The notes under the pieces are model-generated. The model was given only the letters and a program-made list of their open reading frames with translations. It was not told the origin of the DNA and ran no database searches. The translations under genes and the position numbers were made by a program. Positions 1 through 9,241 of a stretch of 64,000 nt of DNA are shown piece by piece. The stretch's first letter is position 1; every line of letters begins with the position of its first letter. This DNA comes from an uncultured Pelagibacteraceae bacterium (GTDB lineage Bacteria; Pseudomonadota; Alphaproteobacteria; Pelagibacterales; Pelagibacteraceae). Location: the NCBI GenBank assembly GCA_902633585.1, contig CACPGZ010000002.1:1-64000 (forward strand). The letters run 5' to 3'.

Positions 1-357
1 AAGATAAGTAAAACCGAGAGTCTTTAACAGAATAGCACCCTTCGAAACCTCTTTTACTTCACTATTAAAATTAACATCAATTTTTAAAGATTTGATCTTC
101 GAGTAGATAAAATAAATTAAAAAAATTATTAGTGAAATATTTAAGATTAATTCTATAAATAAATTAAAATATTGATGAAAAAAATGAAATAAAAGTATAC
201 CTGAAAATATCAGTAATAAATCTGATAAAGAACAAACAAAGCATACTAAAAAAATATATTGTTTCTTAAGCCCCTGCTCGATTACAAAAATATTCTGAGC
301 ACCTATTGCTAAAATTAAGCTAAGCCCGGTAAAGAAACCTAATACCAGGTATTCCAT
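1..357 (-). CDS. LysE/ArgO-type amino-acid exporter (partial, C-terminus outside window)
   Basis: Reverse-strand translation from ATG at 357 begins MEYLVLGFFTGLSLILAIGAQNIFVIEQGLKK, the LysE/ArgO N-terminal signature; open to window edge. Confidence 0.8.
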   Translation of the reverse strand, partial: MEYLVLGFFTGLSLILAIGAQNIFVIEQGLKKQYIFLVCFVCSLSDLLLIFSGILLFHFFHQYFNLFIELILNISLIIFLIYFIYSKIKSLKIDVNFNSEVKEVSKGAILLKTLGFTYL

Positions 358-368
358 CTAAATTCAGA

Positions 369-779
369 TTATTCTGAATTAGCCGTTAAAGTTTTAATTT
401 CTAAAATATTTTCGTTAGGGTCTTTTACAAAAAATGTTTCTTGCTCGTATTTTGTTCCTTTAAATCTGAGATAAGGTTCATCGTAATATTTTGCCCCTCT
501 CTCTTTCAATCTATTTTTTAAAGTATCAAAATCTTTTCTAGATAGATGTACTCCAAAATGTGGAACCGAGACGTTACCCATATCTACATCGTGTCTTTCA
601 CTATCTAGTTTATGATCACTAGCATGAAGAGTTAATTCATTTCCCCAAAAATCTACATCAGCCCATTCTTGTGCTGAGTTATCAAGTCGACAGCCTAAAG
701 TTTCGCTATAAAACTTTTTTGCTGTTTCTAAATCTCCACATGGGATTGCTAAATGAAAACAATTAGTGTTTTTGTACAT
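369..779 (-). CDS. VOC-family (glyoxalase/bleomycin-resistance-like) protein
   Basis: MYKNTNCFHLAIPCGDLETAKKFYSETLGC..., VOC fold signature. Confidence 0.8.
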   Translation of the reverse strand: MYKNTNCFHLAIPCGDLETAKKFYSETLGCRLDNSAQEWADVDFWGNELTLHASDHKLDSERHDVDMGNVSVPHFGVHLSRKDFDTLKNRLKERGAKYYDEPYLRFKGTKYEQETFFVKDPNENILEIKTLTANSE

Positions 780-852
780 ATTTTTCTCCTTTAAATACTG
801 AGTAAAGTAACTATATAAGCAATAACTTTTTTTATCAAGCTGGCAAATACTA

Positions 853-1428
853 ATGAATGACTTTTTACAATCTATAATAGATAGAGATCCTGCGGCAAAA
901 TCAAAGCTAAGTTTAATATTAACTTACCCAGGTGTTAAAGCTATTTTTTTTCACAAAATTGCAAACTTTTTTGCGATTGCTAAATTTGATTTAATTGCAA
1001 GAATCATTTCCCAATTTTCAAGATTTCTGACCGGAATAGAGATTCATCCAAAAGCAAAAATTGGAAAAAATTTATTTATAGATCACGGAATGGGAGTTGT
1101 AATAGGTGAAACTTCTGAGATAGGAGAAAATGTTACTATTTATCATAATGTCACTTTAGGTGGAATTGCTCCAAGTATAAATTCTAATGATCAAAGAAAC
1201 ATCAAAAGACACCCAACTTTAGAAGATAATGTTGTAGTTGGTTCCGGTGCTCAAATTTTAGGACCAGTAACAATTGGAAAAAATTCCTTAATCGGTGCTA
1301 ATGCAGTAATTACCAAGAATGTTACAGAGAAATCAATAATGGTAGGAATTCCTGCTTCAAGAGTTGGCGATGCTACAAAAGGATTTCAACCTTATGCCGT
1401 TACTGATAAAGATAAAGATAAGGATTAA
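853..1428 (+). CDS. cysE: Serine O-acetyltransferase
   Basis: Hexapeptide-repeat protein with IHPKAKIGKNLFIDHGMGVVIGETSEIGENVTIYHNVTLGG; adjacent to cysteine synthase. Confidence 0.92.
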   Translation: MNDFLQSIIDRDPAAKSKLSLILTYPGVKAIFFHKIANFFAIAKFDLIARIISQFSRFLTGIEIHPKAKIGKNLFIDHGMGVVIGETSEIGENVTIYHNVTLGGIAPSINSNDQRNIKRHPTLEDNVVVGSGAQILGPVTIGKNSLIGANAVITKNVTEKSIMVGIPASRVGDATKGFQPYAVTDKDKDKD

Positions 1429-2429
1429 TGTTACAAATTAAAAATAACTTTATCGAGTCAGTTGGCAATACACCGTTAATAAGATTAAAAGCAGCTTCTG
1501 AAATAACTGGATGTAATATTTATGGTAAAGCTGAGTATCTTAATCCAGGTGGATCAGTAAAAGATAGAGCTGCTCTTGCATTAGTCAAAGATGCGCAAGA
1601 AAAAAAATTGATTTCAGAAGGTGGAATAGTTGTTGAGGGTACTGCAGGTAACACTGGGATAGGTTTATGTCTTTTGGGAAATTCCTTAGGTTATAAGACA
1701 ATAATCGTAATGAATGACAACCAAACTCAAGAAAAAAAAGACACTTTAAAAAATATCGGAGCAGATCTTAGACTAGTGCCACCCAAACCTTATAAAGATG
1801 ATGGCAATTATGTAAAAGTTGCAGGTCGTTTAGCTGAAGAATTAAAAAGTACAAATAACAATGGTGTAGTTTGGGCCAACCAGTTTGATAATACTGCTAA
1901 TGCAAAAGGCCATTACGAAACAACTGGACCAGAAATTTGGGAACAAACCGATGGTAAAGTAGATGGTTTTGTTTGTGCGTCCGGAACAGGTGGGACTATT
2001 GGTGGTGTAAGTAGATTTTTAAAAGAAAAAAATAAAGATGTAAAAATTTATTTATCTGATCCAACTGGTTCTGCTCTCTATAATCATATTATGAATGGAG
2101 AACTAAAAGCTGAGGGTGGATCAATAACTGAAGGTATTGGATCGAGTAGAATAACTAAAAATTTTGCAGAAGCTAAAATTGATGGTGCTTTTCAAATCAG
2201 CGATCAAGAGTCTTTACCCTTGCTTTATGACTTAATACAAAATGAAGGATTAAGTTTAGGAACTAGTTGTGGAGTAAATATTGCAGGTGCAATTAGATTG
2301 GGGAAAGAACTAGGCCCAGGAAAAACAATTGTAACAATTCTTTGTGATAGATCAGATAAATACAACTCAAAGATGTTTAACAAATCATTTTTAAAGGAAA
2401 AAAACCTACCTATTCCTAGCTGGTTATAA
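1428..2429 (+). CDS. cysK: Cysteine synthase (PLP-dependent)
   Basis: VGNTPLIRL...NPGGSVKDRAA...EGTAGNTGIGL; overlaps cysE by 1 nt (TAATG). Confidence 0.92.
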   Translation: MLQIKNNFIESVGNTPLIRLKAASEITGCNIYGKAEYLNPGGSVKDRAALALVKDAQEKKLISEGGIVVEGTAGNTGIGLCLLGNSLGYKTIIVMNDNQTQEKKDTLKNIGADLRLVPPKPYKDDGNYVKVAGRLAEELKSTNNNGVVWANQFDNTANAKGHYETTGPEIWEQTDGKVDGFVCASGTGGTIGGVSRFLKEKNKDVKIYLSDPTGSALYNHIMNGELKAEGGSITEGIGSSRITKNFAEAKIDGAFQISDQESLPLLYDLIQNEGLSLGTSCGVNIAGAIRLGKELGPGKTIVTILCDRSDKYNSKMFNKSFLKEKNLPIPSWL

Positions 2430-2444
2430 TATCGCATACCAGGC

Positions 2445-2468
2445 ATGTAACAAAACAGTTACATTTTT
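2445..2468 (+). terminator. Likely intrinsic terminator after cysK
   Basis: ATGTAAC-AAAACA-GTTACAT perfect 7-bp stem followed by TTTTT. Confidence 0.6.
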
Positions 2469-2496
2469 AAGATAACATTAATTAACGTGAGGAGTT

Positions 2497-2868
2497 ATGA
2501 GAAAAATTATTATAATTTTATCTTTTTTAGTTTTCACATCTGCTAATGCAGGAATGAGTGATAACGATAAATCAAAAGCATGGGATTGTGTTGGTATTTA
2601 TATGGCAAACTACTTTCTTCCATCTGGTGAAAAATTTGAATACGGTATGAAAGAAAAATCTATCTCAACCGTAAAAGTTCTAAAAACATACGCTCTTGAA
2701 ATAGGTATACCTGAAAAAGATTGGGATGCTGGAGTTAACAAAGCTGTAGATAAACATTACGGTTCAAAGTACGACAAAGCTAAAACTGATAAATGTCACA
2801 CATTTGTTGAAGCTTTAGTCCCAAATGGAGCCGAAAGAGTAAAAAAAGTCGTTCAAACTTTATATTAA
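2497..2868 (+). CDS. Small secreted/periplasmic hypothetical protein
   Basis: Signal peptide MRKIIIILSFLVFTSANA; preceded by SD GAGGAG. Confidence 0.6.
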   Translation: MRKIIIILSFLVFTSANAGMSDNDKSKAWDCVGIYMANYFLPSGEKFEYGMKEKSISTVKVLKTYALEIGIPEKDWDAGVNKAVDKHYGSKYDKAKTDKCHTFVEALVPNGAERVKKVVQTLY

Positions 2869-2881
2869 TCAAGGAGATAAA

Positions 2882-3172
2882 ATGGAAAAAGAAATGTTAG
2901 TACATCTTAAACTTAAAGAAGGTAAATTAGAAACTTTCATGGGTTGGATGCAATCAGACGAGGGAATGAGTGTCAGAAAAAGTGTTGCTTATCCTGAAAA
3001 AACTATTGGCGCTATGATACCAGATAAAAGTGGAATGTTATTTAAAGTTAATGTTCATAATGAAGCTGGAATGAAAGAATTTGTAACTGGTAATAATCCT
3101 ACTGCAAAAGCTATCTATGCCGAGTGTGTAGAGAGTGCTCAGTTATTTGAGCTTTCTAAAATAAATCTATAA
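2882..3172 (+). CDS. Small hypothetical protein, possibly ferredoxin-like alpha+beta fold
   Basis: 96 aa ORF, SD AAGGAGAT just upstream, tight operon spacing. Confidence 0.55.
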   Translation: MEKEMLVHLKLKEGKLETFMGWMQSDEGMSVRKSVAYPEKTIGAMIPDKSGMLFKVNVHNEAGMKEFVTGNNPTAKAIYAECVESAQLFELSKINL

Positions 3173-3182
3173 AGGAGAAAAT

Positions 3183-3470
3183 ATGAAAAACTACATGGTA
3201 ACTCACACTTTCAAATCAAAGGAGATGAAAGATAAATTTTCAGAAACAGTTGCATCAATGAAAATGGAAGATATTGTAAAATCGATGACTAGTGAAAATG
3301 CAGCATGTCAAATGACTTGGAACACTCCAGGTGATACAATGCAAATGTTTTGTTGGTGGAAAGGTAAAGATCCAGAGGCAATTAATAATCAATTAGCATC
3401 TATGAATGACTTTTTTGAGCCTCATAAATTTACTGAGTGCACAGATGATGTAATGGATTACAACGCCTAG
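3183..3470 (+). CDS. Small hypothetical protein, possibly ferredoxin-like alpha+beta fold
   Basis: 95 aa ORF with SD AAAGGAGA, co-directional and 10 nt after previous ORF. Confidence 0.55.
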   Translation: MKNYMVTHTFKSKEMKDKFSETVASMKMEDIVKSMTSENAACQMTWNTPGDTMQMFCWWKGKDPEAINNQLASMNDFFEPHKFTECTDDVMDYNA

Positions 3471-3512
3471 AATAGGCCAAAATTTTTTCAATTAAATTGG
3501 ATAGGAAAAAAA

Positions 3513-3821
3513 ATGAAAGTAATTTACACAAGAACAATGAGAGTAAAAGATGATGGTTTAGGAAAAGCAATGGAGATTGGGAAAGGTTTAGCTGCAGTAA
3601 GAAAAAAACATTACCCAAATCATGATGTTTATTTCTCTTTTCAAATGGGTGGAGACCCAAGAACAATAAGGGAAACTTTAATTGGACCCATGTTTGAAGG
3701 TGATAATGATGCTGACGCTAACATGTCTGCAGATCCTGAATATATAAAACTTTTAGAGCAGTTAAAAGAAGTTGCAATAGCAGGTACTATCGAAGATGAG
3801 ATTAGACCAATATTTAGCTAA
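3513..3821 (+). CDS. Small hypothetical protein
   Basis: 102 aa ORF (MKVIYTRTMRVKDDGLGKAMEIGKGLAAVRKKH...), co-directional cluster. Confidence 0.55.
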   Translation: MKVIYTRTMRVKDDGLGKAMEIGKGLAAVRKKHYPNHDVYFSFQMGGDPRTIRETLIGPMFEGDNDADANMSADPEYIKLLEQLKEVAIAGTIEDEIRPIFS

Positions 3822-3833
3822 AGGATTTAAATT

Positions 3834-4250
3834 ATGTTAGAAAAATTTAATGGAATAATTTATTTATCTTTATTTATAATTCACTTTGCTGGTTTTGCTT
3901 ACTATGGATTTAGGTGTGTTTTTCAAACGCAATCTTTCTTAAATCAATATGGTATGCATGATACAGGAGCAGGAATTGTAAGATTTTTTGGCTCTATTTT
4001 TATTGGTTCAACTGTGATGGCTATTTATGTAGGATTTATTCGACCTAATGGCTTGGAAGCAACTTGGGCGTTTTTTAATTTAATATTTTTACAAAACCTT
4101 TCAGCGTTTATTGTAGGTTTCTATAGTACAAAAATAAACAAACTTGGGCACACCGATAAAACATCAGATGAAGCAATTTATGCACCAATGTTTTTGACTA
4201 TTTTAAGTGCAGTGCTTTGTTATGGTTTATCTGATAAAATCTACGTTTAA
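3834..4250 (+). CDS. Hypothetical integral membrane protein
   Basis: 138 aa with several hydrophobic segments; 12 nt after previous ORF. Confidence 0.6.
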   Translation: MLEKFNGIIYLSLFIIHFAGFAYYGFRCVFQTQSFLNQYGMHDTGAGIVRFFGSIFIGSTVMAIYVGFIRPNGLEATWAFFNLIFLQNLSAFIVGFYSTKINKLGHTDKTSDEAIYAPMFLTILSAVLCYGLSDKIYV

Positions 4251-4537
4251 TGTCAGGCTACGCAATATTTAATATTGAGATAAAAAAACCAGAAGAGTAC
4301 AAGGAATATGTTGAAAAAGTTAAACCACTGGCCGAAAAATTTGGTGGAGACTATATAATCCGTGGAGGTGAAACCAAAGTTTTAGAAGGAAATTGGGAAT
4401 ATCCTAGAACAGTTGTCATTAAATTTCCAAGTTACGAAAAAGCTTTAGAGTGGTATAACTCTGATGAATATAAACCAATAAAACAAATCCGTTTAAAAAA
4501 CTCAATTGGTAACGGAATAATAATTAAAGGAGTATAA
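4250..4537 (+). CDS. DUF1330 family protein
   Basis: MSGYAIFNIEIKKPEEYKEYVEKVKPLAEKFGGDYIIRGGETKVLEGNW matches the DUF1330 pattern; 1-nt overlap with previous ORF. Confidence 0.85.
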   Translation: MSGYAIFNIEIKKPEEYKEYVEKVKPLAEKFGGDYIIRGGETKVLEGNWEYPRTVVIKFPSYEKALEWYNSDEYKPIKQIRLKNSIGNGIIIKGV

Positions 4538-4538
4538 A

Positions 4539-4859
4539 ATGTCGATATTAAAAAGATACACGGACGCAATAGACAAGAAAGACGAAGCAACTATGAATGA
4601 ACTTTTGCATGATGATTTTAAATTCACAATGCATAAATCTGGAAATTCACTAGGAAAAGATGATGTTATCAAATGGGCAATGAGCGGTGATATTAACCAA
4701 GATAAGGTGAGAATTGTATATGAAAATGACGAGGTAGGTGTACATCATTCTCTTGTTACATTTAACGATGGAAATGTTGAAGCTGTGATGGCAGTTTATA
4801 GATACAAAGATGGAAAAATTGTTAGTTTAGAAACTGGCGCTACTCCAATGTCTAAATAA
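4539..4859 (+). CDS. SnoaL/NTF2-like nuclear transport factor fold protein
   Basis: MSILKRYTDAIDKKDEATMNELLHDDFKFTMHKSG... pattern. Confidence 0.65.
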   Translation: MSILKRYTDAIDKKDEATMNELLHDDFKFTMHKSGNSLGKDDVIKWAMSGDINQDKVRIVYENDEVGVHHSLVTFNDGNVEAVMAVYRYKDGKIVSLETGATPMSK

Positions 4860-5408
4860 GTGAAGAAAATTTTATTTTTTTTTCTTATTTTTTTTACAAC
4901 ATCTTTATGTGCTAATGAGTATCATCAAAAGCAAATTGATGAACTGTTTGATCAATTAAAAAAAGCCGCAGATTTTGAAAATTCGGAAAAAATTGAGTCA
5001 AAAATATGGGGTCTTTGGACCACCCACCCCACTAAAGATAGTCTTACAAATCTTTTAGCTGATGGATCTTCTTCGATGTCTCAAAACAAACTTGAGGATG
5101 CTTATAAGATATTTACAGAGGTAATCGAAATAGATCCAAATTGGGCAGAAGCTTGGAATAAAAGAGCCACAGTATTGTATTTAATGGGTAAATATGAAAT
5201 GTCACAAGCTGACATAGATAAAGTGCTGGATATTGAAAAAAGACATTTCGGAGCACTCACAGGTCAAGGTTTAGTACAAACTGCTTTACAAAATTATCAA
5301 AAAGCTATTGATAGTTATATTGAAGCTCACAAAGTTCATCCATATATGAAATCTCCTATGATAATGATTGAAAAACTTATGCTACAATTGCAAAAACAAA
5401 GTATTTAG
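4860..5408 (+). CDS. Secreted TPR-repeat protein
   Basis: Signal peptide then TPR-like repeats (AYKIFTEVIEIDPNWAEAWNKRATVLYLMGKYEMSQADIDKVLDIE); GTG start. Confidence 0.75.
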   Translation: MKKILFFFLIFFTTSLCANEYHQKQIDELFDQLKKAADFENSEKIESKIWGLWTTHPTKDSLTNLLADGSSSMSQNKLEDAYKIFTEVIEIDPNWAEAWNKRATVLYLMGKYEMSQADIDKVLDIEKRHFGALTGQGLVQTALQNYQKAIDSYIEAHKVHPYMKSPMIMIEKLMLQLQKQSI

Positions 5409-5413
5409 AAATA

Positions 5414-5635
5414 ATGTTACCAAAAAAATATACTAAAATTTTATTTATCTGTCTTATGAGTTTCAGTATGAGTTTAATTATGACTTTAATAATTACATAT
5501 ATTAATACGGGTTTTGATGAAATGTACCATATGAGATTCTTCAAAGCTTGGTCTATAAGTTTGCCCGTAGCATTAGTTGCAATATCATTAGTAGCACCCA
5601 TAGTACAAAAAATTGTAGATAAAATTATTAAATAG
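5414..5635 (+). CDS. DUF2798-like small membrane protein
   Basis: Two hydrophobic segments, FKAWSISLPVALVAISLVAPIVQKIVDKI pattern. Confidence 0.6.
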   Translation: MLPKKYTKILFICLMSFSMSLIMTLIITYINTGFDEMYHMRFFKAWSISLPVALVAISLVAPIVQKIVDKIIK

Positions 5636-5649
5636 TTTTATTATTTATA

Positions 5650-5985
5650 ATGAGTAATTTTTCAGGATATATTTTTCTCATATTAGCAATTATCCTAGGA
5701 ATAACTTCAAATGGGTATTTAAAATCTACTAACGGATTCACAATCCTGGCTCCAACTATTTTTTGTATTATATCAATAATTGCTTGTATCTTTTGTTTAT
5801 CAAAAGCCATGGATATTATTCCAGTTGGTTTTACATACGCAACTTATGGAGGTTTAACAATAACAGCAGTAACATTGTTTGGAGTTTTTAAATATCAACA
5901 AATTCCAAACCTTTATGGAATAATTGGAATTAGTTTAATAATTATTGGTGTAATTCTTCTAAATACTTTAGGTAAAACTAACTAG
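5650..5985 (+). CDS. Small multidrug resistance (SMR/EmrE-like) transporter
   Basis: Four-TM, 111 aa, AYGGLTITAVTLFGVFKY...GIIGISLIIIGVILLN. Confidence 0.75.
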   Translation: MSNFSGYIFLILAIILGITSNGYLKSTNGFTILAPTIFCIISIIACIFCLSKAMDIIPVGFTYATYGGLTITAVTLFGVFKYQQIPNLYGIIGISLIIIGVILLNTLGKTN

Positions 5986-6781
5986 AAACTGGCTTTAAAA
6001 TTTTGAGCATTTTTTTATGCAGAACATTATTTGCTGAGCAAATAATATTCCCAGCTTTCTTGGCATTATCGTTTTTCCAAGTTGAAACTACACCTTTCGC
6101 AGCTTCAATAATTGGAATTAAGGCGTGGATATCCCAAATTTTATTTCCACATTGAATTACTACATCAAGTTTACCCTCAGCTAAATGTGAATAGCTCAAA
6201 GCATCTGAACAAGGAAACTGCATTCTCTTTAAAATTTGAGGAATTTTTTTTTGTTTATTTAGTGATAAACTTCCATGAAAGGCTGCAGATAATTTCATAT
6301 TTGAATAAGTTGCTTTTTGATTAACAAGTATTCTCTTTTTTTTTCCATTCTCTGAAACATAAGAAATATTACTTGAAGTATTAAAATAAAATTTTCTAAG
6401 AATTGGAAAGTTTGCAAGACCTATAATTGGAGTGCCTTTGTAATTTAGAGATATTAAGTTGCTCCATGTTGGGTTTCCTATCACAAATGATCTGGTTCCG
6501 TCGATAGGATCAATAATCCAAGAGTAATCACTTTTAGTTTTTTTTGAGCCAAATTCTTCACCTATAATTTGGTGATTCGGAAATTTTTTTTTGATCTCAT
6601 TTCTTATAAATCTCTCAAAAGCTCTGTCGGCAGTTGTCACTGGATCATAGCCACTTCTAAGTTTATTGGATACTTTGAAGGGTTTGTTTAATTTGGAATA
6701 ATAAAATCTTGTCAATTTATAAGCTAAATTTTCAATAAATTTAGAATAAAGTTTATAATCTGATGATTTTAAAATTTGCAC
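5978..6781 (-). CDS. Inositol monophosphatase family protein, possibly histidinol-phosphatase
   Basis: GEEFG...WIIDPIDGTRSFVIGNPTWSNLISL and IWDIHALIPIIEAAKG motifs. Confidence 0.85.
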   Translation of the reverse strand: MQILKSSDYKLYSKFIENLAYKLTRFYYSKLNKPFKVSNKLRSGYDPVTTADRAFERFIRNEIKKKFPNHQIIGEEFGSKKTKSDYSWIIDPIDGTRSFVIGNPTWSNLISLNYKGTPIIGLANFPILRKFYFNTSSNISYVSENGKKKRILVNQKATYSNMKLSAAFHGSLSLNKQKKIPQILKRMQFPCSDALSYSHLAEGKLDVVIQCGNKIWDIHALIPIIEAAKGVVSTWKNDNAKKAGNIICSANNVLHKKMLKILKPVSS

Positions 6782-6846
6782 ATCGCTCTAATACTATTTT
6801 ATTACTATTGATTAAAGCTAAATTTTTAATAATGATTTAAAATTAA

Positions 6847-7947
6847 ATGAAATTGGAGTTAAAAAATAACAAGGTATTTTTTGAAAGTAAGGGTCTAAAA
6901 AAAGAAATTCACCCATTTTGGCTAAGAGAGAGAGTAAATGGAGAAAAATTTGTCGATAAGTCTACTCAACAAAGATTATTTGATCCAACTCAATTGCAGG
7001 AAAATATTCAAATTAAAAATTTAAGTTTGTGTAATGATTATTTAGAGGTAAATTTTAATGACGGTGCTTTAACAAAAATTGCTGTTATTGATATTTTTAA
7101 AGAATTCTCAAGTATTAATGAAATTAAACAAATAAAAAAAATAAAATGGGACTCTTCTTTCAGCGAACAAAATACTTTTGAGTTCGATGAAAATTTATTT
7201 GAGACCGAAGAAATGTACAAAGCTTTAATTAATTTTTATCAATATGGTTTTGTAATCTTTAAAAATGTACCTACAAGAGATAATTTTATTGTAAAGTTTG
7301 CTAATTCAATCGGTAGCGTTAGGCGAACAAACTTTGGGGAATTTTTTAATGTACAATCAAAACTAAATCCTAATGATTTAGCTTATACATCTTTAAATCT
7401 AGCCCCCCATACTGATAACCCTTATAGAAATCCTGTGCCATGTATTCAAATTCTTCAATGCATTGAAAATGAGGTATCTGGTGGTTTATCAACTCTAGTT
7501 GATGGATACACTGTTTCTGAGAAACTTAAACAAGAATTTACAGATTATTATAAAATTTTGACAGAAGTTAAAATACGATTTCAATTTATAGATCAAACGA
7601 TAGTTTTGGAGGACTGGGCTGAAATGATTCAATTAGATGGAAGTGGAAATTTTAAACAAGTTCGCTTTAGTCCAAGACTAGATTTTGTTCCATTAATAGA
7701 CAAAGAGAAATTAGAATTATTTTATTCTGCGAGAAAAAAATTATCTGAGCTATATAATTCTGAAAGTTATAAAATTGAATTTAAATTATTACCTGGAGAC
7801 TTATTAATGATGGACAATTATAGATTATTACATGGCAGAACCAAGTATGATGCAAGTGAAGGTAATCGCTTTCTTCAGGGTTGTTATATTGACTACGATA
7901 GTACCGAAGGAAGACTAAAACATTTAAAGAGAAAATTTAATTATTAA
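6847..7947 (+). CDS. 2-oxoglutarate-dependent dioxygenase, gamma-butyrobetaine hydroxylase-like
   Basis: IHPFWLRERV N-terminal pattern, HTDNPYRNPVPCIQILQCIEN and LLHGRTKY Fe(II) motifs. Confidence 0.8.
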   Translation: MKLELKNNKVFFESKGLKKEIHPFWLRERVNGEKFVDKSTQQRLFDPTQLQENIQIKNLSLCNDYLEVNFNDGALTKIAVIDIFKEFSSINEIKQIKKIKWDSSFSEQNTFEFDENLFETEEMYKALINFYQYGFVIFKNVPTRDNFIVKFANSIGSVRRTNFGEFFNVQSKLNPNDLAYTSLNLAPHTDNPYRNPVPCIQILQCIENEVSGGLSTLVDGYTVSEKLKQEFTDYYKILTEVKIRFQFIDQTIVLEDWAEMIQLDGSGNFKQVRFSPRLDFVPLIDKEKLELFYSARKKLSELYNSESYKIEFKLLPGDLLMMDNYRLLHGRTKYDASEGNRFLQGCYIDYDSTEGRLKHLKRKFNY

Positions 7948-8525
7948 GATATATTTTCTATCTGTTTTTCAGCATCTCTTATTGATTTTTCATAATCTAG
8001 TGACATTTGATCAGCACTCACTACCTCTACCTTTTCTATACCAAAAAAGTTTAAAATAAACTTTAGCCAAGGAGTAAGAAAATCTTCATTGCTATTAAGC
8101 TTGGTGCCTCCTGAAGTAATTACTAAATAAGCTTTTTTATTCTTTAATAAACCCTCTCTCCTTCCATTCGGTTTAAATTTAAAGGTTTCCCCAATTCTAG
8201 CAGCAAGATCGGACCAGGCTTTTAAGGTTGCTGGAGGTCCGTAATTGTAAATAGGGGCTGATATAATTATGATATCACTTTCTTTCAATTCCCTTACAAG
8301 AGTATCTGAGAGCTTAAACATTTTTTTATGTGTTTCTGTTTGATCCTTAGGATCTATTTTCATTCCCGACTCTGTCAAATTAGATACGAAAACCATCTCA
8401 TCATTTAGATCTCTATAGATAACCTCATCTCCAGGTTTTTTTATTTTATTTAAAAGTTTTTTCGCTAAAGCTCTTGAGGTTGAACCATCTTTTCTCGCAC
8501 TAGAGTCTATTTGATAAATTTTCAT
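7944..8525 (-). CDS. FMN-dependent NADH-azoreductase / NAD(P)H dehydrogenase-like flavoprotein
   Basis: MKIYQIDSSARKDGSTSRAL...IIISAPIYNYGPPATLKAWSD flavodoxin-fold motif. Confidence 0.8.
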   Translation of the reverse strand: MKIYQIDSSARKDGSTSRALAKKLLNKIKKPGDEVIYRDLNDEMVFVSNLTESGMKIDPKDQTETHKKMFKLSDTLVRELKESDIIIISAPIYNYGPPATLKAWSDLAARIGETFKFKPNGRREGLLKNKKAYLVITSGGTKLNSNEDFLTPWLKFILNFFGIEKVEVVSADQMSLDYEKSIRDAEKQIENIS

Positions 8526-8533
8526 AATTTAGT

Positions 8534-9241
8534 TTAACCAAAATTTTGTAAGAAAGGGAAAATATTTAGTAAATAATATCCTAGGGCTTGTAATTGATTT
8601 GTTAATATCAAAATACCAGTGATCAATAGTATTATTCCTCCTATTTTTGAAACTAGATTAATATTTTTTCTAAAGTTTTTTGAAAATATAAGAAACCTTT
8701 GTATTAAATAACCCGATAAAATAAAAGGTAGAGCTAAACCAACAGAATAAAAAGATAATAACAATATTCCTTGGCTTAAACTTTGTTCGGTTGCTGCTAA
8801 CACTAAAATCGATCCTAAAATGGGTCCGATACATGGTGTCCACCCAAATGCAAAAGCCATTCCTATTAATATAGGACTAAAAACACTTTTATTAATATTT
8901 GTTTGAATTCTTTTTTCGTAATTTAAAAATTTTAGATTTATTATGCCAATTATATGAAGAGATAAAATAATAATTATTAATCCCGCAGCTATTCTCAACT
9001 CATAAGAATTTTCTAAAAATATTTGTCCTAAAAAAGTTGAGGCTGCTCCAAAGATTATAAAAACTAAAGAAAAACCAACTGTAAATAAAATAATAGGAAA
9101 TAAATTGATATTTTTCTTATCTACAAGCTCATTAATTGAACTACCAGAAATATATGAAATATAACCCGGTATGAGTGGTAAAACACACGGTGACAAAAAA
9201 CTTATCAATCCAGCACCAAAAGCAATTATTAATTCAATCAT
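8534..9241 (-). CDS. ccdA: CcdA-type cytochrome c biogenesis/thiol-disulfide transmembrane protein
   Basis: FGAGLISFLSPCVLPLIPGYISYISG and FGWTPCIGPILGSIL. Confidence 0.88.
   Translation of the reverse strand: MIELIIAFGAGLISFLSPCVLPLIPGYISYISGSSINELVDKKNINLFPIILFTVGFSLVFIIFGAASTFLGQIFLENSYELRIAAGLIIIILSLHIIGIINLKFLNYEKRIQTNINKSVFSPILIGMAFAFGWTPCIGPILGSILVLAATEQSLSQGILLLSFYSVGLALPFILSGYLIQRFLIFSKNFRKNINLVSKIGGIILLITGILILTNQLQALGYYLLNIFPFLQNFG

Noticed and set aside
2225-2446. Antisense ORF inside cysK
   Set aside because: Overlaps a strongly recognised gene; no RBS or motif; typical chance ORF.
3430-3666. - strand ORF across the small-gene cluster
   Set aside because: Low-complexity Leu/Phe-rich reverse translation of coding DNA; no RBS.
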